A DNA stretch of 64,000 nucleotides from Sphingomonas sp. (GTDB lineage Bacteria; Pseudomonadota; Alphaproteobacteria; Sphingomonadales; Sphingomonadaceae): assembly GCA_003248865.1 (NCBI GenBank), contig QFPK01000002.1, positions 62,001 to 126,000 of the forward strand. Reading direction: 5' to 3'. The position numbers and the translations under genes are program-made. How positions within the stretch are numbered: the first letter of the stretch is position 1; every line of letters starts with the position of its first letter. Positions 8,478 to 15,667 of the stretch are shown here, in pieces. Under the pieces are notes generated by a model, which made no database searches, was not told the origin of the DNA, and was given only the letters and a program-made list of their open reading frames with translations.

Positions 8478-10024
8478 GCATGAACATGCAGGGCCGTCCT
8501 TCTGCTCCGGCCGCCATGGGCGCTGAAGCCGCCCCCACCGTCACCGGGAACCGGGGCCTGATGCTGGAAGAGCCGCTGATCTTCGAGATCGGCTCCACCG
8601 ACGTGACCGGCGTGGACCTTGAGGACGCGCCCGCCCATGCCACGCGCCTGGGCGACCTGACGCGGGACAGCGCCATCGGGCTTCCCGGCCTGTCCGAAGG
8701 GGAGGCTGTGCGGCACTACACCCGCCTCAGCCGCCAGAACTACGGCATCGACCTCGGCTTCTTCCCGCTCGGCAGCTGCACCATGAAGCACAACCCGCGC
8801 CTCAACGAGAAGATGGCGCGGCTGCCCGGTTTCGCGGATGTCCACCCGCTGCAACCGCAGGACAGCGTGCAGGGTGCGCTGGAGCTGATCCACACGCTCG
8901 CCGAATGGCTGAAGGCGCTCACCAACATGCCGGCGATCGCCATGACGCCCAAGGCCGGCGCCCATGGCGAGCTGTGCGGGATGCTGGCGATCCGCGCCGC
9001 CCATGACGCGAAGGGCGATGCCCGCGCCGTGGTGCTGGTGCCGGAATCCGCCCATGGCACCAACCCCGCCACCGCCGCCTTCTGCGGCTACACCGTGGAA
9101 AGCATCCCCGCCAACGCGCGCGGTCGCGTCGACACTGACGCCCTGCTGGCGCGCCTCGGCCCGGACGTGGCGGCGGTGATGATCACCAACCCCAACACCT
9201 GCGGCCTGTTCGAGCCCGACCTGAAACGCATCGCAGACGCCGTCCATGCCGCTGGCGCCTATGTCTATTGCGACGGCGCCAACTTCAACGCCATCGTCGG
9301 CCGGGTCCGCCCCGGCGACCTCGGCGTGGACGCTATGCACATCAACCTGCACAAGACCTTCAGCACCCCGCACGGCGGCGGCGGCCCGGGCTCAGGCCCG
9401 GTCGTCTTCTCAGAAGCGCTGGCCCCCTTCGCGCCGCTGCCCTTCGTGGTGGAAGCCGACGGCCGCTACCATCTGGTGGAAGAGGAAACGGCGTCGGCCG
9501 AACATCATGGCCAGAGCTTCGGCCGCCTCTCCGCCTTCCACGGCCAGATGGGCATGTTCGTCCGCGCACTCGCCTACATCCTCTCCCACGGGGCGGACGG
9601 CCTGCGCCAGGTCTCCGAAGACGCCGTGCTGAACGCCAACTACATCCTGCGCAGCCTGGACGACCTGATGACCGCCCCCTTCGGCGCCACCGGCCCCTGC
9701 ATGCACGAGGCCCTGTTCGACGACAGCTTCCTGAAAGACACCGGCCTCACCACCATCGACATGGCCAAGGCGCTGATCGACGAAGGCTTTCACCCGATGA
9801 CCATGTACTTCCCGCTGGTCGTCCACGGTGCCATGCTGATCGAACCCACCGAAACCGAAAGCCGCACCCGGCTGGACCAGTTCATCACCGCCATGCGCGC
9901 CATCGCCACAGCCGCGACAACCGGCGAAGGCGAACGCTTCGCCACCGCGCCGCACTACGCCCCGCGCAGCCGACTCGACGAGACGCGGGCGGCGCGGCAG
10001 CCGGTGCTGAGCTGGCGGGGGTGA
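8474..10024 (+). CDS. gcvPB: Glycine dehydrogenase (decarboxylating) subunit 2
   Basis: PLP-bearing subunit of 516 aa of the two-subunit P protein. The Schiff-base lysine is Lys294 in HINLHKTFSTPHGGGGPG, and LGSCTMKHNPR, ESAHGTNPATAAFCGY and ITNPNTCGLFE are typical blocks. The first 30 residues (Met/Ala/Pro-rich) are a low-complexity lead before the conserved LEEPLIFEIGS. It is the last gene of the glycine-regulated operon. The lipoamide dehydrogenase (L protein) is not in the window. The stop is followed 18 bp later by repeat copy B. Confidence 0.96.
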   Translation: MSMNMQGRPSAPAAMGAEAAPTVTGNRGLMLEEPLIFEIGSTDVTGVDLEDAPAHATRLGDLTRDSAIGLPGLSEGEAVRHYTRLSRQNYGIDLGFFPLGSCTMKHNPRLNEKMARLPGFADVHPLQPQDSVQGALELIHTLAEWLKALTNMPAIAMTPKAGAHGELCGMLAIRAAHDAKGDARAVVLVPESAHGTNPATAAFCGYTVESIPANARGRVDTDALLARLGPDVAAVMITNPNTCGLFEPDLKRIADAVHAAGAYVYCDGANFNAIVGRVRPGDLGVDAMHINLHKTFSTPHGGGGPGSGPVVFSEALAPFAPLPFVVEADGRYHLVEEETASAEHHGQSFGRLSAFHGQMGMFVRALAYILSHGADGLRQVSEDAVLNANYILRSLDDLMTAPFGATGPCMHEALFDDSFLKDTGLTTIDMAKALIDEGFHPMTMYFPLVVHGAMLIEPTETESRTRLDQFITAMRAIATAATTGEGERFATAPHYAPRSRLDETRAARQPVLSWRG

Positions 10025-10042
10025 TGGGTTTGTGCGGAGGTG

Positions 10043-10276
10043 TTTTTTGCCTCCGGCGGGCAGGGAAATGATTTCCCTGCACCCTCTACATTGGCGTTGC
10101 GCGCCACTCACAAGCCACGCGCGCGACTTGGTTTGATTGCCTGCGGCGCTGGAACGCGCTGGCGCCGCAGGCAGTAAACCTGCCCGTCAGCACAACCTCG
10201 ACGAGTGACCTGATAATGTGGGTGCAGGGGCCACGGGCTCCTGCCGGGGGAGTTTGAGGGGGCAGCGCCCCCTCAA
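10043..10276 (+). repeat. Multi-hairpin 3'-end repeat, copy B (reference copy)
   Basis: Cleanest of six related copies; 234 bp. Modules in order: T6 then GCCTCCGGCGGG; hairpin H1 with 10-bp arms GCAGGGAAAT/ATTTCCCTGC (10060-10080); hairpin H2 with 12-bp arms TGCCTGCGGCGC/GCGCCGCAGGCA (10138-10149, 10162-10173); hairpin H3 with arms GCAGGGGCC/GGCTCCTGC (10224-10232, 10236-10244); hairpin H4 with arms TTGAGGGGGC/GCCCCCTCAA (10254-10276). A 10-bp long-range pair CCCTGCACCC (10075-10084) with GGGTGCAGGG (10220-10229) would compete with H1 and H3. It fills the gap between the convergent stops of gcvPB and the gene at 10284. Confidence 0.88.
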
Positions 10277-10283
10277 TCCAGCC

Positions 10284-10679
10284 TCACTTGAACCGCGTCC
10301 CCTTCGGCACGTCCACCGGCGTGAACTGGCCCAGCGAACAGGAACCCATGTTCATGCGGCCGGCCGGTTCCACCACGTCGAACATGTCGAGCGAACAATA
10401 TTGGCTGCCCTGCATGTTGCGGAACACCAGCACCCGGTCGTCGCGGAGCGCGGGGCAACTGTTGCGCAGGTCGTTGCGGTACCAGCGGCTGCCAGACTGG
10501 AACATCAGCACCGAGTTTCCGGCCGGCGTGGTGGAAACCTGAGGCATGTTGGAGATGCAGTTGCGGGGTTCGCCGGTCGCTTTCAGGGTGGCAGGGTCGG
10601 TTGGCGGCGCCTTCTTGGCAGCGACGCCCGTCGAGGCCAGAACCAGCGCGGCAGCGATCAGAATATGGTCAGAACGCAT
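10284..10679 (-). CDS. Small exported protein with four conserved Cys (DUF6491-like)
   Basis: A 131-aa protein with an N-terminal signal peptide (ILIAAALVLASTGVAA). The mature part has a Cys-rich pattern: NCIS, GSRWYRNDLRNSCPALRDD, FRNMQGSQYCSLDMFDV and CSLGQF. This resembles the small exported DUF6491 family, whose function is unknown; I make that match by eye. A second protein with the same Cys layout is encoded at 14879-15295. The gene starts inside the last codons of gloB (11-bp overlap, ATGCGTTCTGA), with the GAGGAGGAG ribosome site in the gloB coding sequence, so the two are coupled. Confidence 0.72.
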   Translation of the reverse strand: MRSDHILIAAALVLASTGVAAKKAPPTDPATLKATGEPRNCISNMPQVSTTPAGNSVLMFQSGSRWYRNDLRNSCPALRDDRVLVFRNMQGSQYCSLDMFDVVEPAGRMNMGSCSLGQFTPVDVPKGTRFK

Positions 10680-11436
10680 CTTTTGCTCTCCTCCTCAGGC
10701 CCAGTTCGTCGGCGCTTTGCGCCCGGACGAAGGGGTTTGTCTCCAGCTCCTCCGAGAGCAGGAACGGGACCGTGGGCTGACCTTTCGCACGGGCCGCCTG
10801 AACGGCGGCAAACCGGGCTGCGAGCGCAGGGTTCTCGGGTTCTACGGTGATGGCGAAGCGCGCGTTCGACAGCGTGTATTCGTGCGCGCAGAACACCTCG
10901 GTGTGCGCCGGCAGCCGGGCGAGCTTGCCCAGCGCACGGAACATGTCGTCGGGCGTGCCTTCGAACAGGCGGCCGCAGCCCATCGCGAACAGGGTGTCGC
11001 CCGGAAATAGCAGATGCTCGCGGGGAAAATGATAGGCGATGTGCCCGGCGGTGTGGGCCCCCACGAACAGCACGTCGGCCAGCATGTCGCCCAGCGCGAC
11101 CTTGTCGCCTTCATCGACGGCGCGGTCGATGCCGGGGATCTTTTCCGCTTCGCGCGCAGGGCCGATGATGGCGCAATCCGTCGCAGCCTTGATGGCGATG
11201 TTTCCGCCCACATGGTCCGGGTGCCAGTGGGTGTTGAGGATGTGGCTGATCGTCAGCCCATGCGCATCGGCCGCAGCCAGCACAGGATCGGCGACTGCGG
11301 GATCGATCACGGCGGCCCGGCCGTCGGCATAGGGCAACAGCCACACATAATTGTCCGACAGGGCCGGAATCCGGATCGGGCGGCCGACCCGTGTTGCACT
11401 GATGCTGTCTGTCACCGTCTGCGTCATCCCGTCCAT
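10669..11436 (-). CDS. gloB: Hydroxyacylglutathione hydrolase (glyoxalase II)
   Basis: Metallo-beta-lactamase-fold hydrolase of 255 aa that converts S-lactoylglutathione to lactate and glutathione, the second step of methylglyoxal detoxification. The binuclear metal motif THWHPDHVGG is near residue 70, with HTAGHIAYHF, LLFPGDTLFAMGCGRLFEG and CAHEYTLSNARFA as further family blocks. A glyoxalase I-like gene lies 0.5 kb upstream on the same strand (11921-12337), so both enzymes of the pathway are close together. It overlaps the start of the exported protein gene downstream by 11 bp. Confidence 0.94.
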   Translation of the reverse strand: MDGMTQTVTDSISATRVGRPIRIPALSDNYVWLLPYADGRAAVIDPAVADPVLAAADAHGLTISHILNTHWHPDHVGGNIAIKAATDCAIIGPAREAEKIPGIDRAVDEGDKVALGDMLADVLFVGAHTAGHIAYHFPREHLLFPGDTLFAMGCGRLFEGTPDDMFRALGKLARLPAHTEVFCAHEYTLSNARFAITVEPENPALAARFAAVQAARAKGQPTVPFLLSEELETNPFVRAQSADELGLRRRAKDAF

Positions 11437-11505
11437 TCTACTCCAAAGCAGAACGGGCCGCCATGTGTCTCCCCGATCAATGTCTCCCCGATCGGCGGGC
11501 CTGGA

Positions 11506-11835
11506 TCAGCGGGTTTTGGCGTCCGCCGCGAGTCTCACAATCTGTGGTTCCGCGGAGGAAATCACTGACTCAATACAAGCGTCTTTGTTTGCCTTATTCT
11601 TGGCGCCCGCGCTCGGATCTCCGCAAATCTTATTCGCTTCCGCTTTGACCCGCTGCCGCAGGGTAGCCACGCCCGCATCGTTGGCAAGATTGAGGTCGCC
11701 GAAGGGAACCATGCTCGAAATCTGTTCCCACCCCATCTTTAAATAATCTTGGGTGACAATCACATCGACCTGAGCGGATGCGGCGGACGCCATCGTGAGC
11801 ATCGCGAAGGCGCGGAGAGCATGTCCGATCTTCAT
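11506..11835 (-). CDS. UrcA-family exported protein
   Basis: A 109-aa secreted protein. I chose the ATG at 11835 (MKIGHALRAFAML) because GGGAGGGAG precedes it and it opens directly into a signal peptide ending ASA-QVDV. The mature part has the UrcA pattern: VPFGDLNLANDAGVATLRQRVKAEANKICG followed by a C-terminal segment with a second Cys (DACIESVI). UrcA proteins are common in sphingomonads and Caulobacter and have no established function. The gene lies between gloB and gloA on the same strand but with 70-85 bp gaps, so it may have its own promoter. Confidence 0.78.
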   Translation of the reverse strand: MKIGHALRAFAMLTMASAASAQVDVIVTQDYLKMGWEQISSMVPFGDLNLANDAGVATLRQRVKAEANKICGDPSAGAKNKANKDACIESVISSAEPQIVRLAADAKTR

Positions 11836-11920
11836 ATCTCCCTCCCATCTCCGCAAGAGTGGTCCTTCGTACAGCTGAGTTCGAAGCTACATCCGGCACT
11901 AACCCATAGCAAGATGATCA

Positions 11921-12337
11921 TTACCAACTGCCGATGTTCGGCGCCGACGCCCAGGGCTCGGCCGGGGGCAGACGTTCGCCCATCTGCAGCAGTTCCACAG
12001 AGATGCCGTCCGGCGTGCGGATGAAGGCCATGTTGCCGTCGCGCGGGGGGCGGTTGATCGTCACGCCAGCCTCGGAAAGGCGCTGGCAGCTCTCGTAGAT
12101 ATTCTCCACCGCATAGGCGACATGGCCGAAGTTGCGGCCGCCGGTATAGCCGGTCTCACCCCAGTTGTGGGTCAGCTCGATCTGGGCGGATTCGTCGCCG
12201 GGGGCCGCCAGGAAGATCAGCGTGAACCGGCCGGCTTCATTCTCCATCCGGCGGACTTCCCGCAGGCCCAGCACGTTGAAGAAGCGGATGGTTTCGTCCG
12301 GGTCGGAAACGCGGATCATCGTGTGCAGATATTTCAT
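11921..12337 (-). CDS. gloA: Lactoylglutathione lyase-like VOC protein (glyoxalase I)
   Basis: A 138-aa vicinal-oxygen-chelate protein that isomerises the methylglyoxal-glutathione hemithioacetal. It begins MKYLHTMIRVSDPDETIRFF and shows the paired betaalphabetabetabeta blocks FTLIFLAAPGDESAQIELTHNW, NFGHVAYAVENIYESC and FIRTPDGISVELLQ, which carry the metal ligands (His6, Glu, His, Glu). ATG 12337 was chosen from the family N-terminus; the frame stays open upstream but reads into a Pro/Arg-rich stretch with no homology. Glyoxalase II (gloB) lies downstream. Confidence 0.92.
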   Translation of the reverse strand: MKYLHTMIRVSDPDETIRFFNVLGLREVRRMENEAGRFTLIFLAAPGDESAQIELTHNWGETGYTGGRNFGHVAYAVENIYESCQRLSEAGVTINRPPRDGNMAFIRTPDGISVELLQMGERLPPAEPWASAPNIGSW

Positions 12338-12365
12338 CGGGCTGTCCTCGGGGGGGGGAAGGGAA

Positions 12366-12821
12366 TCAGGGCTGCTGGCGCAGAGACCGCCCCTCATACG
12401 CCTCGAACAGGGCGGTGATCCAGTCCGGAACCGGGGCGGATCGGCCCCCCACCTCGGCCACATGCACCTGCACCGTTTCGCCCGTGGCGCGCAGATCGCC
12501 GGCGTCCGCGCCGCTCGCCAGTCCGTGGATCTCCAGCGCGAGTGTGATCGAACTGCGGCCGATGCGCTGGGTGCGGCAGCAGATCAGGATCTCCTCGTCC
12601 AGCCGGATCGGCGCCTTATATTCCACCAGCGCGCGGGCGACGTGAAACTCCACGCCGCCGCTGACCGACGTGTTCTGGTACAGGCCCGCCGCGCGCCAGT
12701 ATTCCGTCAGCGCGATATCAAAATATTCCAGATAGCGGCTGTTGTAGACCACGGCCTGCGCATCGATTTCGGGGAAATGCACCCGTTTGCGCCATGCGAA
12801 ACGAAAATCGGCTTTCGGCAT
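12366..12821 (-). CDS. Acyl-CoA thioesterase (hotdog fold, YbgC/4HBT type)
   Basis: A 151-aa thioesterase of the 4-hydroxybenzoyl-CoA/YbgC family that hydrolyses acyl-CoA esters. The catalytic block RVHFPEIDAQAVVYNSRYLEYFD has the expected Asp (about residue 20) and the following Val-Val-Tyr-x-x-x-Tyr pattern. The rest fits one hotdog domain. It lies just upstream of gloA on the same strand (28-bp gap), so the two may be cotranscribed. The substrate is not determined. Confidence 0.85.
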   Translation of the reverse strand: MPKADFRFAWRKRVHFPEIDAQAVVYNSRYLEYFDIALTEYWRAAGLYQNTSVSGGVEFHVARALVEYKAPIRLDEEILICCRTQRIGRSSITLALEIHGLASGADAGDLRATGETVQVHVAEVGGRSAPVPDWITALFEAYEGRSLRQQP

Positions 12822-12953
12822 TCTGAATCCTCCCGCAGGAAGGCGTCGCGGGCCGGGGTGACGCTGTCAAGTCAACCATCGGGCCGGGCTTGACTGCGGC
12901 TGCGAACGGCGCAGCATAGGTTGGCGCAGGAGAGGGCTGCGTAGGAGAACGAG

Positions 12954-13661
12954 ATGGACTGGACCAATTCGACTGTCGTTTCCGGCGCGCTGATCGGCAC
13001 CGGGCTTGCGCTGGCCGGGCTGTTCGTCTCGGGCGGTCTGGCAGAGATCCGGCGCGGCGACGCCGTGGTGACGGTGCGCGGGGTGTCGGAACGCGATGTG
13101 CAGGCCGACCTCGCCACATGGGTGATCGCGACTCAGGCGAACGGCAGCGACCTTGCGACCGTGCAGGCGAAGGCGGATGCCGATGCAGCCGCGGTTCATG
13201 GCTTCCTGGCCGCCAACGGCTTCACCCCGGAGGAGATTCAGCCGCGCGGCTCGTCCGTCAGCCAGTATATGGACAATTCGATGGGGCGGCTGAACATCAC
13301 CATCCGCCAGCGGATCCTGGCCCGCACCACCAACATCCCGCGCATGGAAAAGGCCTTCGCCAATCAGGCGGAGATCATCCGCAAGGGGGTCGCGCTGGAC
13401 AGTGACGGCGGCGGGGGCGTTTCCTACAGCTTCACCAAGCTGAACGATGTGAAGCCGGCGATGATCGCGGAAGCCACCAAGAGCGCGCGTGAAGCCGCCG
13501 AACAGTTCGCCCGCGACAGCGACACAAGGGTGGGCGGAATCCGGCAGGCCACACAGGGTCTGTTTTCCATCACCGGCCGCGACGGCGACAGCGGCATGGG
13601 CACCGACACGCCCTACCAGAAGGTCAGGGTGGTCACGACCATCGACTTCTACCTGGATTAG
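12954..13661 (+). CDS. SIMPL domain-containing exported protein
   Basis: A 235-aa protein with one N-terminal hydrophobic segment (about residues 8-28) that serves as a signal or anchor, followed by a SIMPL (DUF541) domain. The family blocks VTVRGVSERDVQADLATWVI, SVSQYMDNS and a long helix KSAREAAEQFARDSDTRVGGIRQATQG are visible. SIMPL proteins are periplasmic or membrane-associated with no agreed biochemical role, though several affect oxidative stress tolerance. The last bases TTAG are shared with the convergent gene: TAG ends this gene and TAA on the other strand ends the next. Confidence 0.85.
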   Translation: MDWTNSTVVSGALIGTGLALAGLFVSGGLAEIRRGDAVVTVRGVSERDVQADLATWVIATQANGSDLATVQAKADADAAAVHGFLAANGFTPEEIQPRGSSVSQYMDNSMGRLNITIRQRILARTTNIPRMEKAFANQAEIIRKGVALDSDGGGGVSYSFTKLNDVKPAMIAEATKSAREAAEQFARDSDTRVGGIRQATQGLFSITGRDGDSGMGTDTPYQKVRVVTTIDFYLD

Positions 13662-13855
13662 GCCGGCCAGCCGTCTCGCCACAGGATGGCCATGTGCGCC
13701 AGCAGGCCCAGCAGCAGCAGGGCCGACATGATCATCACATAATCCCATGGCACGTGAGAGAGGCGCCCGATGCCGCGACGGGCCTGCATGCGGCCGGCGA
13801 ACAGCAGGGTGAGTATCGCCGCACCCGCGGCCACAAGAGAGAGTGTCCAGCCCAT
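13658..13855 (-). CDS. Small two-helix membrane protein, unknown function
   Basis: A 65-aa protein starting MGWTLSLVAAGAAILTLLF, with two predicted membrane helices (about residues 2-19 and 38-57) joined by a basic loop (GRMQARRGIGRLSHVPWDY). I do not recognise a named family. The frame is open far upstream, but the added residues are Pro/Arg-rich and lie antisense to the next gene, so ATG 13855 is preferred. It overlaps the SIMPL gene tail by 4 bp. Confidence 0.65.
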   Translation of the reverse strand: MGWTLSLVAAGAAILTLLFAGRMQARRGIGRLSHVPWDYVMIMSALLLLGLLAHMAILWRDGWPA

Positions 13856-13944
13856 TGTCTTGGCGGCTAGTTGGTTATTGCCTATGGGGCTGGCAAGGTT
13901 TGCGCCGGGAACTTTCCGGCAGCTGTTCGCGATGGGAGAGAGTG

Positions 13945-14781
13945 ATGATCCGCACCTTGGCAGCAGCGTTGGTGGTGACGGCCGTGCTGGCGCCCGCGGC
14001 GCAGGCAAAGCCCGACAACAAGGCGGAGCCCGCGACGGCGGCCCGGATCGACGCGGCGCTGGCGGGCCCGCAGCGCAGCGATGCGAACCGCGCACGCGAT
14101 GTGTATCGCCACCCGAAGGAGACACTGCTGTTCTTCGGCCTGCGGCCCGAGATGACTGTGGTGGAAATCACACCCGGCGGCGGCTGGTACAGCGAGATCC
14201 TGGGGCCGGTGCTGGCGGGCAAGGGGCGCTATGTGGCTGCCCACAACAATCCGCTGGGATCGCCCAACGCCCAGCGTCAGCGCGCCAGCTTCGTGGAGAA
14301 GCTGAAGGCCAACCCCGAACTCTACGGCAATGTGGCCGTAACGAGCTTCGGTCAGGGCATCGAATCCAACATTGCCGCGCCCGGCTCGGCCGACATGGTG
14401 CTGACCTTCCGCAACGTCCACAACTGGCTGATGGCCGATTTTGCGGAGGACGCCTTCAAGGCTTTCTATGCTGCGCTGAAGCCGGGCGGTGTGCTCGGCG
14501 TGGTGGAGCATCGCCTGCCCGAGGACCGGCCGGACACCGATGAAAACCGGAAGTCCGGCTATGTAAAGCAGGGCGAAGTGATCCGGCTGGCCGAGGCGGC
14601 CGGGTTCAAGCTGGTCGGCAGCAGCGAGATCAACGCCAATCCGAAGGACAATGCCAACCATCCCAAGGGCGTTTGGACGCTGCCGCCCACTTATGCGATG
14701 GGCGACACGGACCGGGCGACCTATGCCGCGATCGGCGAAAGCGACCGCATGACATTGAAGTTCGTGAAGCCCGCAAACTGA
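13945..14781 (+). CDS. Exported class I SAM methyltransferase (COG4798-like)
   Basis: A 278-aa protein with a clear signal peptide (IRTLAAALVVTAVLAPAAQA) and then a methyltransferase fold: VVEITPGGGWYSEILGPVLAGKGRYVAAHNNP stands where motif I is expected, with MVLTFRNVHNW and ALKPGGVLGVVEH as later motifs. The usual GxGxG is replaced by PGGGW, as in the COG4798 group of predicted exported methyltransferases. The role is unknown; a periplasmic SAM enzyme would need an unusual SAM supply. ATG 13945 follows GGGAGAG. Confidence 0.8.
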   Translation: MIRTLAAALVVTAVLAPAAQAKPDNKAEPATAARIDAALAGPQRSDANRARDVYRHPKETLLFFGLRPEMTVVEITPGGGWYSEILGPVLAGKGRYVAAHNNPLGSPNAQRQRASFVEKLKANPELYGNVAVTSFGQGIESNIAAPGSADMVLTFRNVHNWLMADFAEDAFKAFYAALKPGGVLGVVEHRLPEDRPDTDENRKSGYVKQGEVIRLAEAAGFKLVGSSEINANPKDNANHPKGVWTLPPTYAMGDTDRATYAAIGESDRMTLKFVKPAN

Positions 14782-14878
14782 CGCGACCCCAGATGGCCCG
14801 ACTCCGGGGGGTTCACAGCCGGTTCAAGCCGCGCCAGACAAGGCGCGTTGCCATGTCGTGCCGCGTCGAGACACTCGT

Positions 14879-15295
14879 ATGAGCCAGCCTGTCAGTGGTG
14901 GGCGGCTGCTGCCCATCTGCCTGATGGTCAGTGGGCTGCTTGCAGCCCCGGCCGCTGCTCAGGTGGGCGTGGTGCCGGTGCGCCCGCTGCCGCAAACCGG
15001 CGTGGAACAATGGGTGCCTGTGAAGACCACACGCACCGGCTGCTTCGATACCGCCAACATCGCGGGCGCGATCGTGGTGGACGCGCGCACGGTGGACGTG
15101 ACCATGAAGGGCGGCAAGCGCTGGCGGTTGACGCTGGCGCAGCAATGCCCGCAGCTCAGTTACTATGGCGGATTCTATTATCAGCCCCGCGTTCCGGGGA
15201 AATTCTGCGCAGGCTCTGACAAGGTGATGAGCCGGGCAGGGGGCGCCTGCCGCGTGAGCACTATCAGCGAGATGAAGCCGATCCGCCGCCGCTGA
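14879..15295 (+). CDS. Small exported protein with four Cys, relative of the gene at 10284
   Basis: A 138-aa protein with a signal peptide (LPICLMVSGLLAAPAAAQ). The mature region has TGCFDTANIAGAIVVD, GGKRWRLTLAQQCPQLSYYGG, PGKFCAGSDKVMS and GACRVSTI, the same order as in the 10284-10679 product: Cys, then G-x-RW...CP-L, then Cys-x-x-x-D, then Cys. I read both as members of one small exported family of unknown function (DUF6491-like). It follows the exported methyltransferase by about 100 bp on the same strand. Confidence 0.65.
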   Translation: MSQPVSGGRLLPICLMVSGLLAAPAAAQVGVVPVRPLPQTGVEQWVPVKTTRTGCFDTANIAGAIVVDARTVDVTMKGGKRWRLTLAQQCPQLSYYGGFYYQPRVPGKFCAGSDKVMSRAGGACRVSTISEMKPIRRR

Positions 15296-15667
15296 AGGCG
15301 GGAAGTGCCGGCCATCGTTGAGAGCTGAAAGCATAGTCCTCCGCTGAAGGGCGGTATTCAGGACACAGCCAGTCTCAGGCGCGATTTGCGGCACTGCAAC
15401 ACACACTGTTGCCAAATGGAGACAGGTTGAGACCCTCATTTCAGTGAGGGTGCCAATTGGCCTGCCATGGCTGGACAAGCCCCTGGGGTGCTGGTTCAAT
15501 GCCGGTGTCGGCCTGGGGAGGACCGACGGGAGAAAAGCCACACGGCAGAGCTGGTCCGCGCTTGGGAGATCGCGGGTCCGTTCCTGTCGGGCGAAAGTGG
15601 CTTGCCGTAGCCTCGCCGGGCCCATTCAGGCGCGAAAACGCGCCGAAGGGATTGGGGAGGAGTGACC
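15296..15667 (+). other. 372-bp gap upstream of the TonB receptor
   Basis: No gene is supported here. The only structure I see is a 7-bp inverted repeat, ACCCTCA (15432-15438) and TGAGGGT (15445-15451), which could be an operator or weak leader hairpin for the receptor gene. GGGGAGGAG just before 15668 is the receptor's ribosome site. Confidence 0.5.

Noticed and set aside
10254..10276. H4 of the repeat as a plain rho-independent terminator
   Set aside because: The stem is strong, but neither strand has a T-tract after it, and the other modules of the element are equally conserved; terminator function remains possible but does not explain the element.
10218..10283. Small ORFs inside the repeat copies (for example those starting MGAGATGSC or MQGNHFPARR)
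   Set aside because: The same peptides recur in several copies because the DNA repeats, but frames differ in length and end in unrelated genes; hairpin conservation explains them better than coding.
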